Positions 22,401 through 32,338 of a DNA stretch of 64,000 bases are shown here, piece by piece. A program made the translations under genes and the position numbers. Every line of letters begins with the position of its first letter. Position 1 is the stretch's first letter. The DNA comes from Aquilaria yunnanensis (taxonomy: Eukaryota; Streptophyta; Magnoliopsida; Malvales; Thymelaeaceae). The notes under the pieces were generated by a model that did no database searches, was not told the origin of the DNA, and was given only the letters and a program-made list of their open reading frames with translations. The stretch covers positions 74,988,001-75,052,000 of the forward strand of contig CM077599.1 in assembly GCA_039654915.1 (NCBI GenBank), given 5' to 3'.

Positions 22401-22926
22401 CCACCAGCTCAGAACCTTCGGGATCCGCCTTAATCCCGAAAAGTGTATCTTCGGAGTGACCTCGGGAAAGTTTCTTGGGTACATGGTATCAGAAAGAGGC
22501 ATTGATGCTAACCCAAAAAAAATTAAGGCTCTGCTCCAATTCCAAACTCCCGCCACAATAAAAGATGTGCAGAGGCTCACTGGAAGGATAACCTCTCTTA
22601 GTAGGTTTATTTCCAGATATGGAGACCGGTATCGAGCGTTCTTCAAAGTCCTCACTAAGGCAACAAAAAAGGAGAACAACCTTGGAAATGATGATCATCC
22701 TTGGAATGAAGACTGCCAAAAGGCCTGGGAAGAACTCAAAATCTACTTAGCCAGTCTACCCACTCTGCGACAACCTCGCGAGGGAGAGCCCCTCGTGTTA
22801 TACCTCGCCGTCACAAAAAAAACTGTGAGCTCGGTCCTTGTGAAAGAAGAGGGGCCGAAGCAATGGCCGGTCTATTATGTAAGCAAGTCCCTACACGGTG
22901 CCGAAGTCAGGTATCCCTTGCTGTAG
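19465..22926 (+). CDS. Gag-protease-reverse transcriptase polyprotein (element 1, ends at premature TAG)
   Basis: This is the retrotransposon structural and enzymatic polyprotein, 1153 residues from the first ATG after the LTR. The frame is also open upstream through the primer-binding site into the LTR. Gag: a retrotransposon-gag region around residues 200-330, and a zinc-knuckle-like C-x2-H-x4-H-x4-C (CQFHRNHGHDTEDC) near residue 445. Protease: LLDDGSNADVLF near residue 583, with DDGS in place of the usual D-S/T-G. Reverse transcriptase: FLDAFSGYHQI (about 892), FGLKNAGATYQR, and catalytic YVDD near 956. The first RNase H begins with LVLYLAVT and is cut by TAG at 22924. The same frame continues beyond it, so the stop is a recent nonsense change. 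Otherwise this part is intact and long, which is unusual beside the badly broken 3' half. Confidence 0.9.
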   Translation: MSPSAPEVQPAIEQTIPGTSLPEEERPLVITMSFLRDFQRSVVAKMMQQIDRRWPQPTQAQRPPSPVRPREKSSKPTYHSSGSGDPHEESLTENMPLGARVTGQAGSKRPKVPYQRNSSPEAKSPSPRRRSHSPKRHRQSPCNEAYKHQEEEPSATLLLEKILVRLDRVEKQVAHKPVWARLFGTFCGDESPFTRAVVEAAMPGDFQVPRLETYDGRTDPQAHLTKYRRSMIMYGADDATLCKCFEVTLTAPATAWYNSLALRTITEFQELSTAFTQQFIGSWPTAKMPVQMFDIAQRSGETIRDYVERFNKEALSVPDFQPEIRILAMTQGLQRDSQLFYEFSKDPPDTLGEFYRRAEQHMTAEELRMGGSKSDHNRAEGSTQQSRYPAEQAGRPRRMRGRKLPTFTPLNTTRTNILMTMERQGTQIQRPRAMTADNKKNIKKICQFHRNHGHDTEDCFQLKKYIESLIKLGQLRRYLRMPSPQGKKEEEGKVDDEDYDSDRRRNRSPKRRPPPPVGIIQTITTGLPSSERKRKAREIAVMEYQSPTKKLARKDGSAVIFPHDDPLLVMVKIGNWDVKRVLLDDGSNADVLFSHLLPSLGISSSDLKPVTSPTFGVGPSELPVLRWIDLPLMMKGTSVDGTVESFASTMTRFIVMDVPSSYNAILGRQTQENLHIRPNVKYLTVTFTTKDGDTEIFIDQSEVRKVFVKARKAPTNNFAQTMEAKAPKKGEAKDPTKAKIEEVELVPGQNTRIGKNLAEGDKKKLVSFLLTNKDLFAYSPKDMPGVNPGVIQHSLKVSPEAKPVRQKKRSISVHKNNFVKTEVQRLLDAGVVREVKYPEWLSNVVIAEKEGSSKLRMCIDFRNLNDACPKDSYPLPPIDQLVDSTAEYGLLSFLDAFSGYHQIRMDPEDEEKTSFITKGGTYCYVRMPFGLKNAGATYQRLMSKVFSDQIGRNMEVYVDDMIVKSKLPSDHIADLKETFHQLRTFGIRLNPEKCIFGVTSGKFLGYMVSERGIDANPKKIKALLQFQTPATIKDVQRLTGRITSLSRFISRYGDRYRAFFKVLTKATKKENNLGNDDHPWNEDCQKAWEELKIYLASLPTLRQPREGEPLVLYLAVTKKTVSSVLVKEEGPKQWPVYYVSKSLHGAEVRYPLL

Positions 22927-24870
22927 AAAGCTATATTTGCTCTGGTACTAGTAGGAAGAAGGCTACGACCATACTTTCAGGCTCACCCTATCATCGTCCG
23001 AAGTAGTCTACCACTACGAGATGTCATGAGGAAAGTTGATCATTCTGGAAGGCTTTCCAAGTGGTGTATAGAGCTTGGCGAACACGACATCACTTATGAA
23101 CCTCGGAAAGCCATAAAAGCTCAAGCACTGGCAGACTTCATCGCCGAAATACCCACCACCGAGGATAGCCATCCGGATCCTGGCGAAGGTGAGCCCGAAT
23201 GGACTTTGTATGTTGACGGAGCCTCAGGGTCCGAACACCAAGGAGCTGGGGTAATTATTAGAGGTCACGAAGGCCTAGAAGTAATGAAGGCTATCAAGTT
23301 CGGCTTTAACGTCACCAACAATATGGCTGAGTATGAAGCCCTCATAATAGGATTGCGCCTAGCCAGAAAAATTGGCATAAGAAACTTGAAAGCCCACAGC
23401 GATTCCCAGCTGGTAGTTCGGCAAACGGCAGAAGACTACGGGGCAAAGGACCCAACCTTGGCAAAATACCATGAATTGGCAACAAAACTCATCCGGGAGT
23501 TCGACACTGTACGAATCGAAAACGTACCTCGACGAGATAATGCCGAGGCAGATTGCTTGGCAAAATAAAAAACATGCACCGAGGTGCTAAACCACCCGAG
23601 CATCACAGTGCTGAGCATAGCAACTTCGGGAAAATGCTGGAAAGACCCGATAAAAAGATATCTCGCAGACAATACGCTCCCCGAAGACCCCAACGAAGTT
23701 GCAAAAGTGCGAAGACGCTCTTGTTGATTCTTCCTAATTGGCGAAGAATTATATCGGCAGGGATATGCAAATCCACTACAAAGGTGTGTTGGCGAAGAGG
23801 ATACTGAAATGATCCTTGAAAAAGTACACGAAAGCGCTTGTGGTTCGCACATCGGAACCGACGCCCTGGCAGCAGTAATACTTTGCCAAGGATACTTTTG
23901 GCCTACCCTGAGAAAGGACGTTAGGCAGTTTGTCCAGAAATGCGGTAATTGCCAAAGGCACGCGAATATCCAGAGGACATCCTCGGAATTGGTAACTTCA
24001 GCTGACTATCCCTGGCCCTTCGCAATCTGGGGCATAGACCTCATTGGGCCGCTCCCAACAGCACCTGGAGGCGTAAAGTTCTGCGTGGTAGCAGTAGACT
24101 ATTTCTCGAAATGGGTCGAGGCAGAACCCCTGGCGACTATCTCGGCAAAAGAGGTGCAGAAGTTCGTATGAAAGAACATTGTATGCAGATTCGGCATACC
24201 AAGGGTACTAGTAGCTGATAATGGGTCCCAGTTTTAGACAAGGGATTCCAGGAATTTATCAGTGACCTTGGAACAAAAATGCACTTCGCCCCGTAGCTCA
24301 CCCCCAAAGCAATGGGCAGGTAGAAGTATCTAATAGGACCATAAAAGATGGTATGAAAAAGAGATTGGGGGAAGCAAAAGGGAAATGGCCAGGAGAGCTC
24401 CAAAGCGTGTTATGGGGTTACCGAACAACACCCGAAGAGCCACAGGGGAGACACCTTTTTCACTTGTTTTCGGTATAGAGGCTATCATCCCAATCGAGGC
24501 AGTACGACCATCAGTACGAGTGCAAGTGTTTGATGAAAGGGGAAATGACCTCGGCATGAGGACCAAGCTCAACCTCATCGGCGAACACAGAGAAATAGCT
24601 GAGCTGAGAAGAAAAGCTTTTCAGCAAATAGTGGTCGCGGCCATAAACTTACGGGCCAGGCCAAAGGGAATCAAGAAAGGAGACTTCGTTCTCCGAAAGG
24701 CTGAATTTGCACCCCGAAGGCCATCCCACGGGGTACTTCGCGCAAATTGAGAAGGACCTTACCTGGTACTTGCCGAACTGCGAAAAGGGGTGTACAAGCT
24801 CAGCGATCCCGAAGGCGTAGAATTGAAAAATACTTGGCATTCAGACGCCTTGAAAAAGTTCTATGCTTAG
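22927..24870 (+). pseudogene. Second RNase H and integrase of element 1 (broken pol 3' half)
   Basis: This continues the polyprotein frame after the TAG at 22924. 23026-23568 encodes an extra archaeal-type RNase H (WTLYVDGAS, NNMAEYEALI, AHSDSQLVV, RRDNAEADCLAK), the hallmark of Tat elements. 23809-24171 encodes integrase: a zinc-binding H-H-C-C finger (VHES...SH...KCGNC), then WGIDLIGPLP and YFSKWVEAEP. VLVADNGSQF carries the second catalytic Asp and GQVEVSNRT the Glu, the latter in a shifted frame. The C-terminal part, with KKGDFVLRK, ends in KFYA before TAG at 24868. In-frame stops are TAA 23566, TGA 23725, TGA 24169, TAG 24235 and TGA 24748. Two opposing frameshifts lie between 24237 and about 24440. 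Several stops fall where Trp or Gln/Arg is expected, fitting C-to-T decay of methylated DNA. Confidence 0.9.
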
Positions 24871-25193
24871 GATTTCGATGGGAAAATGGTATTGTACAAA
24901 TTAGAAAAAATATTCTAAGTACAAAAGTTTCTCAGAAAAGTTCCTAAGCATAAATTGTACAAGTCAGAATTCCGCGAAGGTGATTGCCGAAACGAGCGCA
25001 GATATGATTTTTCGAAGTCTCTTGAGCGAACGTATTCGGGACAATGGGAAATGAAAAATCTCGCAAAAAGACTTAGCCAAATTTTCTAAAAAGAAAAGTC
25101 TTTCTTGAAATGAATTTGCTTACAGAGAAGAAGGAGTGCCAAAAGAAGAAGTACAAAAAAGAAGGAAAAGAAGGCAAAGGACCCTAGAACAAA
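24871..25193. other. Spacer between convergent pol and antisense gene
   Basis: About 320 bases between the pol stop and the antisense-gene stop, A-rich and non-coding in both directions. The two genes are convergent, so their transcripts could overlap here. Confidence 0.6.
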
Positions 25194-27731
25194 CTAAGGA
25201 ATCTCGGCGTCCCGGGAGCCACTAGCTCCTGTGTCCTTTTCCACCACCTTTGGAGCCGGGAAAGAAGAAGGCAAGTTCAGGTGCTCAATCTTGGACCAAG
25301 ACCACCGAGGCCCCTCGGGAATGTTTAGGGCCTCCAAGAAAGAGAGGTCCATATCTGGGAACCTCTAAAGAACTTGGTGCCGAGCGAGGCAAAACCCGTC
25401 CTGGAAACCAACCTTGGTCATCTGGTCGGATTTATCCTTCTCGACCCCAAGGTCCTCAAGGTCCTTCTTCAGATCTGCGACCTCCTTCTTCAGTGCCTTA
25501 ATCTTCTTCTTCTTCGGCTCCTTCTTCAAAGAATCAACCTCGGCTTGGAGCGCAGCCTTCTCAGTAGGCACCTTCGCCAGGAGAACCTCAGCCTCTGACT
25601 TCTCCTTTTGATGCGCCTCGTTCGGCGAGATCAGCTCCGCCACCTGGGAGCCGAGGTCATAATTTTTCTGGGAGGAGTCCTTCAAAAGTTCATCTTTTTC
25701 TTTTAGGAACTCCTCCCGAACGGCAGCAACTTCCTTCTCTGCAGCTTGAGCCAGCTGTGTGTTCTTGGCAGCCAATTCCGAGCACGTGGCCTTAGTTTTT
25801 TCTATGACTTCTAAGGCTGAGACTCAGAACGCCGCCTGCCTCGCCACCTGAACTCTGAGGAAACCAGCGTACCCCAACAGCTGCAAAGAAATAAAGGCAA
25901 AGTCAGTAATGCAAAAAAGAGAGCCAAATACTTAGAAGAAATCAAAAGGAAAAATAAAGGCGCGAAGCATACCTGGGCAGCGTGCTCAGAAACTTTCACG
26001 GCGAGGGAATCGTCGCCCGGGTGAGCCTCCGCAATAACCCTGAAGGAGGCCTCGGTAAAGATCCATTTCAAGATCTCTTTGGCCATTTGCTGGCAGTCTC
26101 CGGAGTACAAATTCATGTCCTCCGTAAAATGACCAGAAAGGCTCCTTCGGGATCTTCCCCTTCGGGATACGGGCATCCCGAAGGGCTCGCTTCCGAGCAT
26201 GCTCGGCTGCCCAACCCGGAGTAAGTAACCCCGCTGCACGGTAAAACAAAAAGCTGGTCAAGGCAAGTAAATCTCAAAATTCAAAAAAAGTGAAGGCGTT
26301 CGCTAGAAAACGAACCTGGTGGCACTTCGGCCACGTCGTCGTCAGAATCCAAAACCTCCTCGGTAGAAATCCCCTTGCCTTTGCTCTTGCGCCGCTCCTC
26401 GGCAGAAGGGGCCTTTACCAAGGCATCCAGAAGAGCCTACGATGAGGTAAGACTCCGAGGAAGGATGTCGGTCGGAGGGACGTCTGCAGCAACCTTGGGC
26501 GGCGGCAGCTTCGGGCTCTCCGCTTACCTCCTCAAGAACTTCCGGCTGAGGAGGTGGAACAGTCTTCTTCGCCCACTTAGAGGAAGGCCCAGCCCCAGTC
26601 GCTTTCCGCCTTCGGGAGACGGCCTTCTTCGTCTGCTCACCTTTCTCGGATTGACCGAGGAAAAAGGATTTGTAGAAGGCAGTAGTGTCGTCGCCCATCT
26701 CTGGAAAAGAAAGAAGACATCGGTGTGAATCCAAGATGAAATTATAACAAAAGGACTCAAAGATAACTTACGCTCATAAAAAGTTTCGTAAGTAACTTCC
26801 TCTCGAAGGAGTTGCACCAGCCAGGAGTCTTTCCCAGCGATGGTAGGAGCCGGTATCCCAAGGTCCGTCTTGTGCTCCTTCACTACCACTAGCTCCCGAA
26901 GAACCTCCTCGGTCATCAACTTCCAATTGATGGCGAAGGGGTAGAGAGAGCGCGAAGGAACCTCGGAATCCTAGTCAGAGATGGCTCGGATACGTCTGTC
27001 GAAGTCCGTGAATACGGGAGCCAACTCGGGAGTCAGCATTATCCCCAAATCTACGACGTCCATCTCCAACCTTCCCCGAGCCCACTTGGTCGGAACATGC
27101 GACCAGGACTCCTCCATCTTCAGAAAGAAAAACTTTTGTTGCCACCCTCGCCAGCTGTCCTTAGTGGCAAAAGTGAACATATACTTTTTGCTCCCTGATC
27201 CCCGAGGTAGCATAAAGTAAAAGCCACCCTTCGGGACCACGAAGAGCTTATAGTACTGCATAAAGATAATGAAGTGGGGTTCTATTTTTAAGACGCCACA
27301 CATACAGAGGAAGGCGTTAAAATAGCAGTACGAGTTCGGCGGAAGTTGATTTACGGCAATGCCATGGAATTGGCAAAAGTCGCAAATCATCTTCGGATGA
27401 GGGTACCGAAGTCCGGCCTTCAGTTGGGCTCAGAAAACGGTAACCTCGTTACTACGGTTCGAAAAGCTAAATTGGTCAGAACGTGGCAACCTTGTAATGG
27501 CATACGAGGGAAGGAAGAATTTTCTCTTCCATTTTTTTAGTTTTTCAGGAGTGGTGCAGCAAGGGTGAGACAGAAGAGGTTGCCAGCTCTTGGGAATAGG
27601 CATGTCGGCTGAAAAACGAGTTCGGAAAAAGGCAAAAATGACTTCGGGAAAAAAGCTTGAAAAATAGAAGACTCGGGAGGTTAAAACCCACCAAATGCTT
27701 TGCCAAAATCTGGGTTTGAAGACGCTGTCAT
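25194..27731 (-). pseudogene. Antisense spliced gene of Tat element 1 (putative gypsy-type transposon protein)
   Basis: The gene runs opposite to gag-pol. Exon 1 (27731-27692, 40 nt) starts ATG and encodes MTASSNPDFGKAF before a GTGGGT donor. Exon 2 (about 27608-26772) encodes the core: MICDFCQFHGIAVNQL, KLFVVPKGGFYF, KDSWRGWQQKFFFL. This resembles the plant 'putative gypsy type transposon' domain (PF04195-like), whose function is unknown. Exon 2 ends at a GTAAGT donor (26771-26766) and is interrupted by TGA 27430-27432 and TAG 26971-26973. Exon 3 starts at 26700 after TTTTCCAG and is Lys/Arg-rich (EKGEQTKKAVSRRRK). Later parts (26261-25811) precede a long Lys/Glu coiled coil (25775-25440). 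The C-terminus, GFQDGFCLARHQVLQ then NIPEGPRWSWSK, stops at 25194. Element 2 keeps the same start region, exon-3 start and C-terminus. Exact downstream exon limits are uncertain. Confidence 0.75.
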
Positions 27732-27854
27732 GAAAGGTGGCCGGAAAAAACTCTGTCAACAGCACCGCCGTGAAAAGCAGGAGAAAACGCAAAAACAGTT
27801 GAAAGGCAGAAGAGAGCAAAAGCAGAAGCAAAAGGGGGTTATGAAGGAACAAGA

Positions 27855-27865
27855 GTATATATAGG
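27855..27865 (-). promoter_or_regulatory. TATA box of the antisense gene in element 1
   Basis: The minus strand reads CCTATATATAC, 124-134 bp upstream of the antisense ATG (27731). Element 2 has CTATATAAG at the matching place (63134-63142). Confidence 0.6.
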
Positions 27866-28248
27866 CCGAGGGGGGTAGGCGAACCGGCGTCATAAGTACC
27901 CCACGAAGGCAAACAGTTGCCGTAACTGATTATTGCGCGTGAAAAGACGCGCCTGTTGTATCCGATGCAGCCCTCGCCAATGACAAACGTGCCACGTGTC
28001 AGCAATCGCGCCAAAAGAGGGACACGCTTTTTGACACCCCTAAATCCTGGGCGCACCGCTCTAGACTGACACGCCTGGTTACGAGACGCGACATTACACA
28101 GACCTGCAAAAAGGAAAAAAGTAGGTTACCTCAAAGACACCAAAGGACAGGCTATGGTCGAACAGCCTACGTCTTCAGACAAAAGGTCTGTCTTCGGCAC
28201 AGGTACTACACCCAAGGCCCAAAGAGGTGCCCTCCGAAAGCTGACAAA

Positions 28249-28281
28249 CCGAAGTTTTCACTTCGGCTTTTTCGAGGGGGG
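28249..28281 (+). promoter_or_regulatory. Hairpin plus polypurine tract before the 3' LTR
   Basis: CCGAAG-TTTTCA-CTTCGG (28249-28266) forms a perfect 6-bp stem. GAGGGGGG (28274-28281) is the plus-strand primer, four bases before the LTR at 28286. A related hairpin stands at almost the same distance in element 2. Confidence 0.7.
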
Positions 28282-28285
28282 CCTG

Positions 28286-29144
28286 TGATAGCCGAAGGGC
28301 TTTCACCTCTCCCAGTACGTACTTCCCGCAGAAGTTGTGTTCGGGAAGCCTGGCGTAGCCCGAAAAGAAGCACTGTCATTGACCTCAGCAGGAGCGAAGT
28401 CGAGCACCGCGAAGTCAGGACTTCGGCTAATACGCCAGGAAATCCAAAGGTATTGCCGGGTCCTTCGGGGGACCAAACAGATCGTCTTCGGGACAGAGGC
28501 CTAGCCCTTACAAGCAGGAGAGAATCCTCCGAAGGCAGAACCACCAAACTAAAGGACTCCCCGAACTACGAGCACAACTCCTGAAGTAGGGCATCCATAC
28601 CAAAGAACGACCTCGCCCAGAGGACTTCGGGAGTACGGCATGAGCATTTAAGGAGCCTCTGACATGTCGCCCACAGACGTTACATGCCGCCCCAAACGGC
28701 GGTCTGACACGCCGACGCCGTCCAAGTCTTGTCACGACCTGTCTCGGTTCAAGGCTCAAGGAGCCTGCCACTGGCTACTTGTCCCCTACGCCCAGAAACT
28801 CAGAAAACATCCGACCGAACACGTGTTGTCATCTAAACGGGCTGGGCACTCCTATAAATACCAGGGAACAGACCCTGGCAAACGGCTCGACTCCTCCTCC
28901 TTGAGAAAACACAAACAGGCAAGGCCACTAAACTTCCTAGTGCTCCCCCTCTTTCACCTCTCAGGACATTGACTAGGGCGTCGGAGGCTCCTCCCCGAAA
29001 AAACACCCCGGGGACCTCTTAACCCTCTTTTCTGAGTATTTTCTAGCACACTCCCCTGGGAAATTTGAGCTCCAGACGTTCTCCCCCTCAGGAAGTCCCT
29101 CCCGGAGTCACAATGTCTTCCGAAAAAGATGCCGCCGGGGATCA
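28286..29144 (+). repeat. 3' LTR of element 1
   Basis: 859 bp, TGATAGCCGAAG to GGGGATCA, same length as the 5' LTR, followed at once by the CAAGT target duplication. It contains TATAAATA at 28853. Confidence 0.95.
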
Positions 29145-29149
29145 CAAGT

Positions 29150-31225
29150 AACCATGCATTTCATGGAAATATTAATGTTTTATTGGGTTTATGAGTAAGG
29201 GAAATAGTTGTTCCGCCAATGTCTGGTGAAGAGATTGTTCAATACTTACATAACATACAATTTCCACCATTTGGATCACCATGTGACAATCTTCGCACAA
29301 CTGGATTTGGTTCTAGTCATAATTGGCTAAAACGGTCAATTTTATGGGAGTTACCTTATTGGAAGTTCTTGCTTGTCAGGCATAACTTGGTTGTCATACA
29401 TATAGAACAAAAAATCTTTGAGAATCTATTTTATACATTGATGGATGCAAAAGGTACGACAAAAGATAACCCTAATGCTCGATTAGATTTAAAAGAACCA
29501 GATACGCGATATGAGCTCCACTTGATTGATGATGGAAATACTAGCATCAAACCAAAAGCCACATATGCTCTGGAGCGGGAGGAGGTTCGACAAATATGTT
29601 TATAGCTTAAAGAATTAAAATTTCCAGATGGATTTTCCTCTAATTTATCATGGAATGTTAATGTTTTAGATTATAGTTTTTATACTTTTAAAAGCCATGA
29701 TTGTCACGTATTTATGCAACGCCTATTACCTATTACGGTACATGGGTATTTGTCACCAGCAATGTGGGCCACAATATCAAAAGCTTGTTCATTTTTTCAG
29801 GAACTTTGCTCACGCAAGATGAGATATGAAGAGATAGAAAAACTTGAGACCCTCATAATCATCACTATCTGCAAACTTGAGATGATATTCCCGCCAGCTT
29901 TTTTTGATTCAATAGAACACTTAGCTATACATTTACCTCGAAAAGTGAAGCTGTGTAGACCCATTCAGTATCATTGGATGTACCTTTTGAACAGTAGAGT
30001 ACTTTATACGAATACTTTGTAATGTTTTTTTAAATTTATTGGCTGACACCTTAATCTTTGTTATTATAGGCTTATGCGGTCTCTAAAGAGAAAGGTGCGT
30101 AACAAGGAAAAGTTAGAGGGCTCAAGTGTGGAGGCATATCTAATTCAGGAGATGACATTATTTTGTGAATATTACTTTGGTCCTGATACAAAAACTAGAT
30201 TGAACCGAACCCTTAGGAATGTTGTGTCCATAAATTTGGGTTTAAATGAAGAGATCCATCTTATCTCTCTTGCAATGTTCTGCAATGATAATAGAAACTT
30301 TCCTGCTCACGACACATGGAGGATCCTAGATAAAGATGAAATACGACTGGTGCATTTGTACATTCTACAAAATTGTGAAAAATTATATGTATACTTTAAG
30401 GTTTTCAATGATGTAATGTGATGAAAGATTCCGTGTTCCAGTGACTTTAAAATGGAACAGTTTCGAGTTCAATATTTTTCCCAGTAGTTTTACGATATGT
30501 GTTACTGACTATTTTCGTATTGGCGGGGTGAGCTTCATCTCAATAGATTGGGCAAATGTCTTGTTGAACTATTACATGGTTCACTTTATTTTGGCACAAG
30601 TTATAATGGTTGCATGGTTAATGGGTTTTAATTTCACAGTAGGACCTACGGATTAACCAAATCAACGGCGAACTGAGGTGTTTGTGTCAAGAGAGACAAA
30701 AGTTTGGACAGCGGGATCAACTTCTATGAAATGATTGATGAAATCATCAAATTTCAATATTCTAAACGTGTTCCAAACATTGTAACTATTTTTAAGTGTA
30801 TGTGGTTTGATCCAACACATGGCATTCACACATATTTACCATCTGGCGTCGTTGATGTGAAGTGGAAATCGAGATTAGATCCGTCAGAACCATTCATATT
30901 GGCTCGCCAAGCCATACAAGTGTTTTATTGTCAATACCCACATTTGTCTCAACAGTAATGGTGGGCAGTAATGAAGGTGAAACCATGTAGTTATATTGAC
31001 TTGGACTCCGTTGATGTCCAGGCAGCTAATGATTCTAAAGCAAACGACATTGAAGGTGGACCAGTTGAAGAGGATGAGCCATACCAGCAGAATCATATAC
31101 GATATATTGACATGACACGTGATACTAGAGATGTTGAATCAAGTCTAATGCTCGTTGATTTTAACATTGTCGGTGAAGTAGTTCCAGAAGGAGAACATTG
31201 TTTCTCTGTATTTGACACCCACTAG
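29150..31225 (+). pseudogene. CACTA transposase (TNPD/TNP2-like), 3' portion with DUF4218- and DUF4216-like domains
   Basis: This resumes the transposase split by the retrotransposon. 29219-29603 covers the TNP2 C-terminal part (HNWLKRSILWELPYW) and a short linker. After a TAG at 29603, 29714-30022 and 30071-30180 encode a DUF4218-like domain (AMWATISKACSFFQELC, KRKVRNKEKLEGS, EAYLIQEM), with a putative GT...AG intron at about 30020-30070. A DUF4216-like region follows at about 30500-30960 (EPFILARQAIQVFYC), broken by stops and shifts. An acidic tail ends at 31225 (CFSVFDTH). These domains are the usual companions of TNP2 in plant CACTA transposases. At least five disruptions make it non-functional. 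Confidence 0.8.
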
Positions 31226-31495
31226 GCCAAAGGTGACCATTCAGAGGACAAAGAATGCGAAGATGTTTTAGAGTCCGATCAATCAAATTGAGTTAATGTA
31301 TTGCTTCCGTTAACCGTAATACTGAATTTATTTATAACTTGTTACAGTTAATTCGACTAAATAATATTTTGACTCAATCTAATTAGTATTTATAATTTTA
31401 TAAATTATTTGTTACAAATATAATATAGTATTGTTTGACATAATATTTCTGTGGCCTAAACATAATATTGTTAGCAAAAAAATATATTAGATTTC

Positions 31496-31518
31496 ATATA
31501 TATATATATATATATATA
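31496..31518. repeat. (TA)n microsatellite
   Basis: About eleven TA units in an AT-rich intergenic part of the CACTA element. Confidence 0.9.
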
Positions 31519-31659
31519 GTTTAGTTTAACATAATATATAATTTGACTAAACATAATTTATTTTGAAAGTAATATATTACAATTTATGGAAATTATGATT
31601 TAGCTATTATAAATATAATATGTTATATTTTACTAAATATTAAAAATATTTCATTCAGA

Positions 31660-31850
31660 ATTAGCAACTAAATTAAATGACCTAGCGACTGAATACAAAC
31701 ATTGTTAGCGACTAAATTGTTCAACTTAGCAACTGAATTGGTTATCTATTAACTAAATATTTTAGTCGCTAGTTAGTTGTGGCACAAGCTGAATGACAGC
31801 TATACCTTTTTAGCGACTGAAAATTCAATCATTAATCGTGGACTTTTCAT
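31660..31850. repeat. Internal block of CACTA subterminal-type repeats
   Basis: TTAGCGACT(G/A)AA, TAGCAACTGAATT and TTTAGTCGCTAGTTAG units, the same motif set as both element ends, occur between the TNPD-like and TNPA-like genes. They are more than 3.5 kb from the nearer end. Confidence 0.8.
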
Positions 31851-32330
31851 AATTTCACATATCCCTTTTTTGTTGTTGTCAGTATTTTAGAAATTGTTAG
31901 AAATTTTATTATTTTTATTGGAAAAATTTGTTATTTTTTTATAAATATTTTTTTAGTTGATAATATTTTCTACATTGTTACAAATAGTTACCAATTGTAG
32001 ACATTGTTAGAATTTCAAAAATTTTGGAAATTGTTAAAAATTTTATAACTTGTTAGAAATTTTAGAAATTGTTAAGGGTTTTATAAATTGTTATAACTTT
32101 TTATAGATTTTTATTTCTTACACATATTTTAACTAACTACAAATTTTGAATATTTTTGACTTGTTATTAATTTATTGCAATTATTAAAAGTTATTAGAAA
32201 TTGATGATATGTATTAAATTTGTAATTATGAGAATTTTATCTGAAACACAGAGATAGTTCAGCATAGAGGAGTACATTTAGATCAGTCCTCTAGAGGATG
32301 TTGATCTGCTTCGACGTCTTCTAGAGGACG
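31851..32330. other. AT-rich CACTA interior
   Basis: TTGTTAGAAATTTTA-like imperfect repeats; nothing coding was seen. Confidence 0.5.
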
Positions 32331-32338
32331 TCGATCTA

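Larger units (their letters stand above)
18530..29144 (+). mobile_element. Tat-lineage Ty3/gypsy LTR retrotransposon (element 1, 10.6 kb)
   Basis: Two 859-bp LTRs start TGATAGC and end ATCA. The element is flanked by a perfect 5-bp duplication, CAAGT (18525-18529 and 29145-29149). A primer-binding site follows the 5' LTR, and a GAGGGGGG purine tract precedes the 3' LTR. The order is gag, protease, reverse transcriptase, RNase H, a second (archaeal-type) RNase H, then integrase; the dual RNase H marks the Tat lineage. An antisense gene lies between pol and the 3' LTR. By eye the LTRs differ at about 33 of 859 positions without indels (about 3.8%). The sense gene is broken by several stops and shifts, so it is non-autonomous today. 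It sits in the CACTA transposase gene in the same orientation. Confidence 0.95.

Noticed and set aside
20393..22719. Many long minus-strand open frames opposite gag-pol
   Set aside because: They are shadows of the strongly coding plus strand; none shows a protein-family motif.
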